A stretch of 12,071 bases of DNA from NCBI GenBank assembly GCA_023449275.1, contig JAEXJM010000062.1:1-12071 (forward strand). The letters run 5' to 3'. The stretch is from Pseudomonadota bacterium. Lineage in GTDB: Bacteria; Pseudomonadota; Gammaproteobacteria; Burkholderiales; Burkholderiaceae_D. Positions 7,564 to 12,071 of the stretch are shown piece by piece. A model generated the notes under the pieces. It did no database searches and was not told the DNA's origin. It saw only the letters and a list, made by a program, of their open reading frames with translations. The translations under genes and the position numbers were made by a program. Within the stretch, counting starts at the first letter, position 1, and each line of letters begins with the position of its first letter.

Positions 7564-8097
7564 TTATGGGCAATTCGGGCCGGATTCGGGGGATGGGCCG
7601 CCTGATGGTGACGGTACGGACTGGGGTGACCGGAAAGCCTGTCCGGAAGTCCTTCCTCGCGTAAAATAGGGCCTGACCGGAACGGGTGATGGCCTTGCGC
7701 CCGTTTTCAATTCGGCTTCAGCATTATGTTGTCTGGCCGCTTTCAGAAACCGGCCAGCGGCTTTTTTCATGTCACGATGAACGCCAGGGCCTTCCTGATA
7801 TAACCATCCCAAATTGAACCGGGCAGCAGAAAAACCGGCTTCTGCCGCTCTTCTGTACCAGTCGAATGCTTTCCCGGGATCTTTTTTTACGCCACAACCT
7901 ACGTTATACATGTACCCGATACGGTTCATGGTCGCGGGATTTTTGACAGCATCCGGTTTCATGAAAAAGGTCAGGGCTTCCTGATATTTTCCGGCATGGT
8001 ACAGGCGGTTGCCTTCTTCGATATTGCCGGCAAGAGACAATGATGAACCCATCATCAGGAAAGAGAGGAGGAGTGTTTTAAATGGGGCTTTCATCAT
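7564..8097 (-). CDS. Secreted Sel1-repeat protein with aberrant C-terminus
   Basis: The 177-residue frame begins with a signal peptide (1-23: MMKAPFKT, hydrophobic core, then SLA-G), so it is exported to the periplasm. Residues 25-53 are a TPR-like helical pair (EEGNRLYHAGKYQEALTFF). Two Sel1-like repeats follow at about 54-89 (NRIGYMYNVGCGVKKDPGKA) and 90-125 (ARFNLGWLYQEGPGVHRDMK). A third begins with HNAEAELKTG at 125-133, then breaks off. From residue 134 the tail is low-complexity Pro/Ser/Arg sequence unlike Sel1, so the gene is probably truncated by a frameshift or deletion near plus-strand 7700. Sel1 proteins act as protein-protein scaffolds, and no partner is evident here. The start ATG is doubled (8092-8097), with a weak ribosome binding site. 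Confidence 0.75.
   Translation of the reverse strand: MMKAPFKTLLLSFLMMGSSLSLAGNIEEGNRLYHAGKYQEALTFFMKPDAVKNPATMNRIGYMYNVGCGVKKDPGKAFDWYRRAAEAGFSAARFNLGWLYQEGPGVHRDMKKAAGRFLKAARQHNAEAELKTGARPSPVPVRPYFTRGRTSGQAFRSPQSVPSPSGGPSPESGPNCP
7630..7648. repeat. 19-bp direct repeat, copy 2
   Basis: This is identical to 7320-7338. It lies within the aberrant C-terminal tail of the Sel1 frame, so it may mark an old duplication or recombination event that damaged that gene. Confidence 0.6.
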
Positions 8098-8107
8098 TTC
8101 ATCATAA

Positions 8108-8137
8108 GAAAAAAGGCCAACCGAAAAAAGGCCAACC
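8108..8137. repeat. 15-bp perfect tandem duplication upstream of the Sel1 gene
   Basis: GAAAAAAGGCCAACC occurs twice head to tail (8108-8122 and 8123-8137). On the minus strand it gives two GGTTGGCC-T6 units directly upstream of the Sel1 start at 8097. It may affect transcription or translation start there, or be a slipped duplication of a terminator arm. Confidence 0.65.
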
Positions 8138-8876
8138 TGTTATGGCTACCCTTATTCGTTCCGGTCAAGGTCGTATTGTCGGGGTTTTTGATCTTGTCGG
8201 TCTGGTTTGAATGACTCCGGCTGAAATGGCGCAAGATGAATTTTTTTCATTCATGGAAAAATCCGGTGCCTGTAAAAACGGATTGCCGCATTCAGCTTAT
8301 TCCGTTTTCCAGTAATGGCCGGTCGCCACCCGGCAAAATTCTTTTCAGGACAGTGATGCCGAACGGAGTGCAGGGTGAACAGCCTTATATTTTCAGTATT
8401 TTCCCGGGTGTCCCCGAGGATTCAATCACTGTCATGAGATTGACCGGAAAATGATAGGCATCCCTGTTCTTTTGCAGGCGTTCGGGTGTTATCGGCGACA
8501 TTCGCTCACGATCTGAATGAGGTACCTGTACAGCCGGACGGGGAAGAGGGAGCCTGCCATCCTTATGGCATGGATCCGGTTTTTGCCGGAGCAGCCGTTG
8601 CCCGTATCCTGCCGGTTCCGGCGTCATGGAAAAAGCCATAAACGAACCGTTTTCCCTGAAGCATGAAACGGGATGCAAGCCTGTTTTTCCTCTTCTGTCA
8701 AGTCACACAATGGCAATAAATCTGCCATAAATATCCGGCCGATGATGAAAACGGGGTTACTATTGGGGTTCCGTCTGAACCGTTTATGGCTTTTGCAAGC
8801 GATCCCGATCACGACAACAGAAACGCCGTTCAAGCGGAAACAGCTGAACCGATGACGATAAGGATTGAGGAAAAGA
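8138..8876. other. Gene-poor stretch at the left prophage border
   Basis: There is no well-supported gene between the Sel1 gene and the Q-like gene. A 34-codon frame at 8209-8313 (MTPAEMAQDEFFSFMEKSGA, then CKNGL) looks like the start of a small phage-type protein that then goes out of frame. A short frame ending GVPEDSITVMRLTGK (to 8454) and a minus-strand frame at 8624-8833 are weaker. The prophage boundary probably lies in here, but I see no integrase or attachment-site repeat. Confidence 0.4.
8209..8313 (+). pseudogene. Possible fragment of a small phage protein
   Basis: The ATG at 8209 opens a 34-codon frame whose first 25 residues (acidic MTPAEMAQDEFF, then FMEKSGACKNGL) read like a protein, while the rest (PHSAYSVFQ) does not. 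Small proteins with a GACxxAL-type stretch occur beside late regulators in phages of related bacteria, as far as I recall. It is probably a truncated remnant. No clear ribosome binding site is seen. Confidence 0.25.
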
Positions 8877-9227
8877 ATGGAAATTGAACTGGCTGAAGAG
8901 CTTTTGAAAGACTGGTATGACTGGTCGGGACAATGGCGTCCGTGTCTGGATATGCCTCATGTCGCTCCCTATTGCCGGGAAGCGGGATGTGACGAGGGAG
9001 GGGAGACGGATACGGAAGCTTTCGAGGAATCTTTTTACCGCAATACGATGGAAGCGGTCGATTTTTGCGTGAACAGCCTGCCGCCGGAATACAGTCTGGC
9101 GATAGGGCTGGAAATGCGCAGGCGTCACGGCGCGGCCCGTGAATGGAAAAGCGGTTGCCGTGGTGTCAGCTACAAAATGGCTGTTGCCGCGCTGCTGCCG
9201 AAAATGAAGGAAAAATATCTGATTTAG
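8877..9227 (+). CDS. Phage protein, putative Q-like late antiterminator
   Basis: The ATG at 8877 has GAGG at 8867-8870 upstream and gives 116 residues. The in-frame TTG at 8865 is unlikely. The N-terminal WYDWSGQWRPCL (13-24) and APYCREAGC (30-38), plus the helical MEAVDFCVNSLPPEYSLAIG (58-77), resemble a family found in Burkholderia- and Ralstonia-type prophages at the end of the early region. The C-terminal part (YKMAVAALLPKMKEK) resembles the helical end of lambdoid late regulators. I infer a Q-like role from this architecture and from its place directly before a run of terminators and the late genes, and not from a confirmed match. It appears intact and is followed at once by a terminator. 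Its neighbours in the early operon are gone. Confidence 0.7.
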   Translation: MEIELAEELLKDWYDWSGQWRPCLDMPHVAPYCREAGCDEGGETDTEAFEESFYRNTMEAVDFCVNSLPPEYSLAIGLEMRRRHGAAREWKSGCRGVSYKMAVAALLPKMKEKYLI

Positions 9228-9291
9228 AAAGAGCCTGCCAACCGGATCGGCCGATTGTCCCCATACGGGGAAACCGAACCGGCCTGAAATG

Positions 9292-9319
9292 AAAACGGAC
9301 GGCAAAACCGTCCGTTTTT
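9292..9319 (+). terminator. Rho-independent terminator after the Q-like gene
   Basis: An 11-bp perfect stem (9292-9302 with 9308-9318), loop CAAAA, has T residues running through 9319. It is 65 bases past the stop of the Q-like gene. Confidence 0.8.
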
Positions 9320-9496
9320 CATGCATGGGCATGGTTTTTCGAAAAGGTGGAAAAAAGGGAGTGACATAGCTGACAGAAGAAAAAATATCATTAAAATAAT
9401 GAATGTGGTGGTTCCGCTCGCCTGTCGCTTTCGTGAATGTTCCCTGTCGGAAAAGGGCAGGATGTGATGGGCCAATTCGAAACCGCTCTGAAAAAC

Positions 9497-9523
9497 AGCC
9501 TCGCTTTATGCGGGGCTTTTTTT
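9497..9523 (+). terminator. Rho-independent terminator
   Basis: The stem AGCCTCGC (9497-9504) pairs with GCGGGGCT (9510-9517) with one wobble, and seven T residues run to 9523. An overlapping 36-codon frame (9467-9577, begins MGQFETALKNSLAL) has an AGGA upstream, but its middle is the hairpin itself, so I prefer the terminator reading. Confidence 0.65.
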
Positions 9524-9633
9524 ATGATCTTCCTCCATAAGTGTGTTTCGTTGCCGACAGAACGGTTTCGGAAGTGAACCGCCACATGATCAATAACGCA
9601 TCGGATGCCATGTCGTGTCTGATGTACCGGTGG

Positions 9634-9658
9634 CCCTGCCCTGACGGTGGGGTTTTTT
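9634..9658 (+). terminator. Degenerate intrinsic terminator
   Basis: CCCTGCC (9634-9640) pairs with GGTGGGG (9646-9652) through two wobble pairs, and six T residues follow (9653-9658). It looks like a once-perfect terminator weakened by mutation. Confidence 0.45.
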
Positions 9659-9678
9659 GTTTTGGGGATGAACCGAAT

Positions 9679-9873
9679 ATGTCCGAACCGCGTATCGAAG
9701 GCGAGGGCCGGGATGAAAGAGAAGCGGTTTTTTATCGCCTCTGGAAAAACGACGATATCTTTTATGAGCGCTACCGGCTGAAAAGACTCCGGCTGAAAGC
9801 CAGGCGAAAAAAACTGAAACAGGCTTATGGCAAGCCCGGTCGAATGGAAGAAAAAAATGAGTTTGCAAAGTGA
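9679..9873 (+). CDS. Small basic phage-region protein, unknown
   Basis: The ATG at 9679 gives 64 residues. The frame stays open further upstream, to an ATG at 9541, but that part includes the terminator-like hairpin and does not read like protein. The protein is acidic at first (MSEPRIEGEGRDEREAVFY), then a strongly basic helix (LKRLRLKARRKKLKQAYGK), and ends EEKNEFAK. I do not recognise a family. It overlaps the start of the DUF3168 gene (9857) by 17 bases, which suggests translational coupling within the tail operon. Its position fits a head-tail connector or the remnant of one. The ribosome binding site is poor, so the true start may have been lost in a deletion. Confidence 0.45.
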   Translation: MSEPRIEGEGRDEREAVFYRLWKNDDIFYERYRLKRLRLKARRKKLKQAYGKPGRMEEKNEFAK

Positions 9874-10207
9874 ATGTGACGTATCGCTCAAAGACTGTTT
9901 CGACAAGCGGGTTTATCCGGATGTCGCTTTGGCCGATGCCGGAAAACCGTATTTGACCTGATTGCATTTATCCGGCGTTCCTGCAACGCCTGATAGGGAT
10001 TGAGACGATGCCTTGGAACGCTTCAATACCGTTTTACAGATCGATACATGTGCGGTGACCTGTGGTGAAGCCGTCGATTTTGCCCATACCGTCAGAATGA
10101 AACGGCACGGATGGGACAGGCAATACCGGTGCGGGCGTGGAAAAGACTTCTGTGACGTCGAAACCGGTTTGCATCATGTTGTTTTGGAGATCGCCGTCAG
10201 GCAACCG
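9857..10207 (+). pseudogene. DUF3168 tail-completion protein, broken by two TGA stops
   Basis: The ATG at 9857 follows GGAAG. The first 34 codons (MSLQSECDVSLKDCFDKRVY, then PDVALADAGKPYLT) match the N-terminus of DUF3168 phage tail-completion proteins. TGA stops the frame at 9959-9961. The same frame then continues as LHLSGVPATPDRD and meets a second TGA at 10001-10003. It goes on as DDALERFNTVLQID, then GEAVDFAHTVRMKRHG, and finally DFCDVETGLHHVVLEIAVRQ, the typical C-terminus of the family. All parts share one frame, so two nonsense mutations rather than indels inactivated it. The natural stop codon is also lost, and the frame reads on into the tail tube gene. Family members close the head-proximal end of long tails. 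Confidence 0.8.
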
Positions 10208-10245
10208 TCATCCGGATTCATTGAAACACGACATGATGCATCGGC

Positions 10246-10269
10246 GGCCACCTTCCGGTGGCCTTTTTT
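10246..10269 (+). terminator. Rho-independent terminator before the tail tube remnant
   Basis: A perfect 7-bp stem GGCCACC/GGTGGCC (10246-10252 with 10257-10263) has a 4-base loop and six T residues (10264-10269). It lies between two tail genes, where a late operon would be read through only with antitermination. Confidence 0.75.
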
Positions 10270-10275
10270 ATTTTC

Positions 10276-10281
10276 AGGAGG
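10276..10281 (+). promoter_or_regulatory. Perfect Shine-Dalgarno of the tail tube gene
   Basis: AGGAGG at 10276-10281 with 7-base spacing sets the ATG at 10289. The strength is as expected for a highly made tail tube protein and has been kept although the gene is broken. Confidence 0.7.
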
Positions 10282-10288
10282 GTTTTTT

Positions 10289-10432
10289 ATGGGAAGTCCC
10301 GCCATTTTCGCACAAGGTTCCAGTATCGCAATCCATACCGCCGTTTCCGGTGAAACCGTCTGGAGCAATATCGACGACCGCGCTTCTTTCACCGGTTTTG
10401 ACGGTACCGCCTCTGAAACCGATGTGACCGAT
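10289..10432 (+). pseudogene. Tail tube protein (lambda V-like), N-terminal fragment
   Basis: Forty-eight codons from the ATG at 10289 read as the N-terminus of a phage tail tube protein of the Phage_tail_3 type. They comprise MGSPAIFAQGSSIAI, then a variable stretch, then FTGFDGTASETDVTD, the family's conserved GFDGxASExDVTD motif. Directly after this motif, where the family has L-x-S-T-A-K-E, the sequence switches at about 10433 to tape measure sequence. About two thirds of the gene is missing. The open frame itself continues to 10603 as out-of-frame nonsense. The intact protein would polymerise into the long-tail tube, and this fragment cannot. Confidence 0.78.
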
Positions 10433-10436
10433 CCCG

Positions 10437-10685
10437 TCGGCAGCCGGTGGTTACGGTGTCCCTTCGGGCAAGAATCCCGTCACCCCGGCTCCATGAAAAG
10501 GAAATGGTTTTGCCTGCCCGATATGCCAGCGTCATCCGCGGTCTTGCCAACAATGGCGGCACATCGGGCGGTGGCGATTCCGGGCGCCAGTCTGCCAATA
10601 TGATTAACACCGGACATGGGCCGTCATGGCACGCGAAATGCGTCATGGCGGCCTGATCTGGAATATGAGAATGGGTATCGCATGA
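10437..10685 (+). pseudogene. Tape measure protein (lambda H-like), C-terminal fragment with frameshifts
   Basis: Three pieces in two alternating frames together spell a tape measure C-terminus. The first is SAAGGYGVPSGKNPVTP (10437 to about 10487). The second is LHEKEMVLPARYASVIRGLA, then NNGGTSGGG, in the next frame (about 10489-10575). The last, back in the first frame, is VMAREMRHGGLIWNMRMGIA, ending at TGA 10683-10685. The EMVLPAxYAxVIRGLA stretch and the Gly-rich tail are characteristic of such proteins. The stop overlaps the M gene start as ATGA, the normal tail-operon coupling. Everything between the V N-terminus and this tail (rest of V, G, GT and most of H, several kilobases) has been deleted, and the remainder has two compensating frameshifts. 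Confidence 0.75.
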
Positions 10686-11017
10686 GTGTTAAGGAAACCT
10701 TTACCTGGACGCCGCCTGCCAGCGGCAATGAAACCACGACATACCGTGTCCGGTCGACCCCCTCCGGTGACGGTGATCGGCCGGTAGCGGCTGACGGGAT
10801 CGACAACAAGATCGAATTCTGGCCGGTATCGTTCACAGGGACGAAAGAAGAGATCCGGCCGATCAAAGACTTTCTGGATCGCCATGCGGGGTATCAGGCA
10901 TTTTACTGGACGCCGCCTGTGGGCGAAAAAGGCATGTTCCGTTCTTTCGATATCATCTTGACCCCGCTCGGCGGTGAAATTTATACGCTGTCGACCGTTT
11001 TTGAACAGGTGTTCTGA
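10682..11017 (+). CDS. Phage minor tail protein M
   Basis: This is an intact 111-residue protein of the lambda gpM family (Phage_min_tail), close to gpM's length of about 109. These proteins sit at the tail tip and help complete the baseplate-like structure before L, K and I. Seen are FTWTPP (7-12), FWPVSFTGTKEEI near the middle, the diagnostic FYWTPP (74-79) and the C-terminal FEQVF (107-111), all at the positions expected. The ATG at 10682 overlaps the tape measure stop (ATGA), and the stop overlaps the start of L (TGATG at 11015-11019), so the operon layout is preserved. An upstream start at 10616 is not needed. It is the only tail gene here with no visible damage, though without its partners it is probably non-functional. 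Confidence 0.9.
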   Translation: MSVKETFTWTPPASGNETTTYRVRSTPSGDGDRPVAADGIDNKIEFWPVSFTGTKEEIRPIKDFLDRHAGYQAFYWTPPVGEKGMFRSFDIILTPLGGEIYTLSTVFEQVF

Positions 11018-11426
11018 TGATGACGACAGCTGATATTCAGGGGCTTGAATCCGGTGAGAAAGCAGGGCTGTCCGGACGGGATGCCAGCGGCACCGGTGGC
11101 GATGGTTTCCGCTTCTGCGGATACCGGACGGGTGAAACCGGATGGCAGGGCAAGGCGGCCGATCCGGGCAGGAGACACGAACCGGTGAGGCACAGCCGCT
11201 ATCCATTGTGCTTTCGCAGGGCGATGTCGGTGCTTTCATTTTCGCCCTGTGCGTCTGTTTCGACGATCCGGTCGGTGCCAGGTGCTTTCGCCATATCCCG
11301 CACGGCCGATATCCCGATACGGAAAACTTCCCGGGTGGCAATCCGACTGCCGATCCGCACGAGGCGTTTCCAGGCGAATTCCGGTATATCGTACAGAAGA
11401 AGGCCGAAAGCCATGATGTCGGCTGA
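11017..11426 (+). pseudogene. Phage minor tail protein L, frameshifted and truncated
   Basis: The ATG at 11017 begins a gpL-like protein. The first frame gives MMTTADIQGLESGEKAGLSG, then DASGTGGDGFRFCGYRTGET and GWQGKA to about 11155. After a frameshift between about 11150 and 11175, the frame ending at TGA 11424-11426 continues with RTGEAQPLSIVL, then GAFIFALCVCFDDPVGARCF, HGRYPDTENFPGGNPTADPH and EFRYIVQKKAESHDVG. FPGGNPTADP and QKKAES are typical of L proteins in beta- and gammaproteobacterial phages. The Cys-rich C-terminal part, which in lambda binds an iron-sulfur cluster, is missing, so there is both a frameshift and a 3' deletion. A reading across both frames recovers about 130 residues of family sequence. 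Confidence 0.82.
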
Positions 11427-11462
11427 AAAAATGAATGTCCGCTCTGGGAAAACGGAAAATAG

Positions 11463-11621
11463 ACGGTAAAGCCCGATTTTCGTCAAAAAGTCTATTGGCT
11501 TGAAGAGGGAACTGAATGTAAAATCGAAAAAATGGGCGAAACGATTCCGGAAAATGCACTCATGCAAAGGCCGGAAGTGGCCGAAAAGGCCGGTTCATGG
11601 GTATCGCGCCTTTTCAAATGA
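11463..11621 (+). pseudogene. C-terminal fragment of an unidentified small protein
   Basis: A 52-codon frame opens just after a TAG at 11460-11462 and reads FRQKVYWLEEGTECKIEKMG, then ETIPENALMQRPEVAEKAGS and WVSRLFK, stopping with TGA at 11619-11621. The wording looks like a real protein end (charged, with a helical tail), but there is no start codon with a ribosome binding site. The ATG at 11532 would give only 29 residues. I do not recognise the family. Its place after L, where K, I and J should be, suggests a late phage gene whose 5' end was lost in the deletion. Confidence 0.4.
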
Positions 11622-11647
11622 ACCTCGCAAACCGTTTTTAATGGACT

Positions 11648-11689
11648 GAAGGCAGGGAATGATTGCAACCAGTTAGCTTCCCTGCCTTC
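11648..11689. terminator. Long perfect hairpin
   Basis: GAAGGCAGGGAA (11648-11659) and its exact complement (11678-11689) form a 12-bp stem with an 18-base loop. Downstream is TGTTTC, only a weak T tract, so it may be a weak terminator or a structured RNA end following the broken tail genes. Confidence 0.45.
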
Positions 11690-11769
11690 TGTTTCATTAA
11701 TGCCATGGCTGGCCGAAAAACATTCCCTGTTAATATGCTTGTGTTGGGCGGGTTGCGTCCGTTTTCCAC

Positions 11770-11801
11770 AAAAAGACCTCCTTTGACGGAGGTCTTTTTT
11801 T
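11770..11801 (+). terminator. Strong rho-independent terminator
   Basis: A perfect 12-bp stem AAAAAGACCTCC/GGAGGTCTTTTT (11770-11781 with 11788-11799), loop TTTGAC, ends in seven T residues running to 11801. The A tract on the other side makes it potentially bidirectional. It separates the tail remnant from the next phage gene. Confidence 0.85.
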
Positions 11802-11898
11802 ATGGGCTTTGCCGTTCATGAAAATGGATGTCACCGTTTTCTATCGTCCATCAATTCCTGTTTGTCACACCCGTCATTTAACCCAATAGAGAAAAAAC

Positions 11899-12071
11899 AT
11901 GATCGGAACCCGAATTCGGAAACCGGTGAAAAACACCGGGAAATATACTGAAACCGCCATCTGGTGCAATGCCAACCAGGCCATGATCGAAAACAGGGGC
12001 GATTGTTACGAAGTCGTCGCATTGCCGAAAGCGACACTGGATGACGTCCGGAACGCCAAACTGTCCGAAAC
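11899..12071 (+). CDS. Phage-like protein, possibly tail-fibre associated; partial at right edge
   Basis: The ATG at 11899 opens a frame that stays open to the window edge (57 complete codons, no stop). It reads MIGTRIRKPVKNTGKYTETA, then IWCNANQAMIENRGDCYEVV and ALPKATLDDVRNAKLSE. The end, with its DDVRxAKLxE pattern, recalls the helical linker in tail-fibre-associated proteins (DUF4376-like). That is a resemblance from memory and only moderately sure. The ribosome binding site is weak (AGAGAA, close to the ATG). It lies about 100 bases after a strong terminator, so it probably starts its own transcript. The position fits the end of the tail module. Confidence 0.6.
   Translation, partial: MIGTRIRKPVKNTGKYTETAIWCNANQAMIENRGDCYEVVALPKATLDDVRNAKLSE

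Larger units (their letters stand above)
8877..12071 (+). mobile_element. Decayed lambda-type (long-tailed) prophage, right part open
   Basis: All recognised genes here face the same way and follow lambda late order: Q-like regulator, DUF3168 tail completion, V-like tail tube, H-like tape measure, M and L. Lysis, packaging, head, G/GT, K, I and J genes are absent, and every recognised tail gene except M is mutated. No integrase or attachment site is seen. The left limit is uncertain (8.1-8.9 kb) and the element continues beyond the window. It cannot make particles by itself. Confidence 0.8.

Noticed and set aside
7733..7763. Hairpin CTGGCCG/CGGCCAG followed by T residues, terminator-like on the plus strand
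   Set aside because: It lies inside the Sel1 coding region (minus strand encodes KKAAGRFLKAARQ), and no plus-strand gene ends there, so the symmetry is explained by codons.
8624..8833. 69-codon minus-strand frame ending with MADLLPLCDLTEEEKQACIP-like sequence
   Set aside because: It has some protein-like wording, but no ribosome binding site, an unnatural N-terminus and no recognised family, so there is too little to call a gene.
9467..9577. 36-codon hydrophobic frame (begins MGQFETALKNSLALCGAFFM), possible small membrane or lysis protein
   Set aside because: It has a plausible AGGA, but its hydrophobic middle is exactly the stem and T tract of a good terminator, so the coding look is probably accidental.
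9959..10003. TGA read as an amino acid (stop-codon recoding) in the DUF3168 gene
   Set aside because: Other genes in the window use TGA as a normal stop (beta-lactamase, LysR, M), and the neighbouring phage genes are plainly decayed, so nonsense mutation is simpler.
10437..10656. Programmed ribosomal frameshift as in lambda G/GT
   Set aside because: The frame changes here lie in tape measure C-terminal sequence right after a deletion joint, with no slippery heptamer seen. Decay explains them better.

Overview
The window looks like chromosomal DNA from a gut-type betaproteobacterium, with Oxalobacter or a relative as my best guess. This rests on moderate GC content, a YoaE-like TerC/CorC protein of proteobacterial type, a Sel1-repeat protein, and two genes with a distinctly clostridial look. 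It is an inference from recognised protein patterns, not a database result. I saw no rRNA, tRNA, CRISPR array or insertion sequence.

Layout. Positions 1-578 are non-coding, with two hairpin terminators pointing left. A class A (PER/VEB/CfxA-like, subclass A2) beta-lactamase lies on the minus strand at 579-1544. About 800 bases without a convincing gene follow. Next comes an unrecognised 134-residue protein (2353-2757) with its own strong terminator. A large inner-membrane TerC/CBS/CorC protein is on the minus strand (3025-4587), divergent from a small Cupin_5/DUF985 protein on the plus strand (4850-5347). A short, PUA-less glutamate 5-kinase (5476-6273, minus) is divergent from a LysR-type regulator (6448-7314, plus). 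A good promoter and a palindromic operator candidate lie between them. A Sel1-repeat protein with a spoiled C-terminus follows on the minus strand (7564-8097).

From about 8.2-8.9 kb to the right edge, the window is a decayed lambda-type prophage, all on the plus strand. It starts with a Q-like late-regulator candidate (8877-9227), followed by a run of intrinsic terminators and a small basic protein. Then comes the tail module in lambda order but heavily deleted. The DUF3168 tail-completion gene carries two in-frame TGA stops. The N-terminus of the tail tube protein (V-like) is joined to the C-terminus of the tape measure protein (H-like). Minor tail protein M is intact, minor tail protein L is frameshifted, and a small C-terminal coding fragment follows. 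After a strong terminator, a phage-like open reading frame runs off the edge. Head, packaging and lysis genes, most of V and H, and K, I and J are missing.

I found no convincing undescribed biological system. The most informative signals are the internally deleted tail module with one intact gene (M) between broken ones, the clustered terminators downstream of a Q-like gene, and the clostridial-looking proB/lysR pair.
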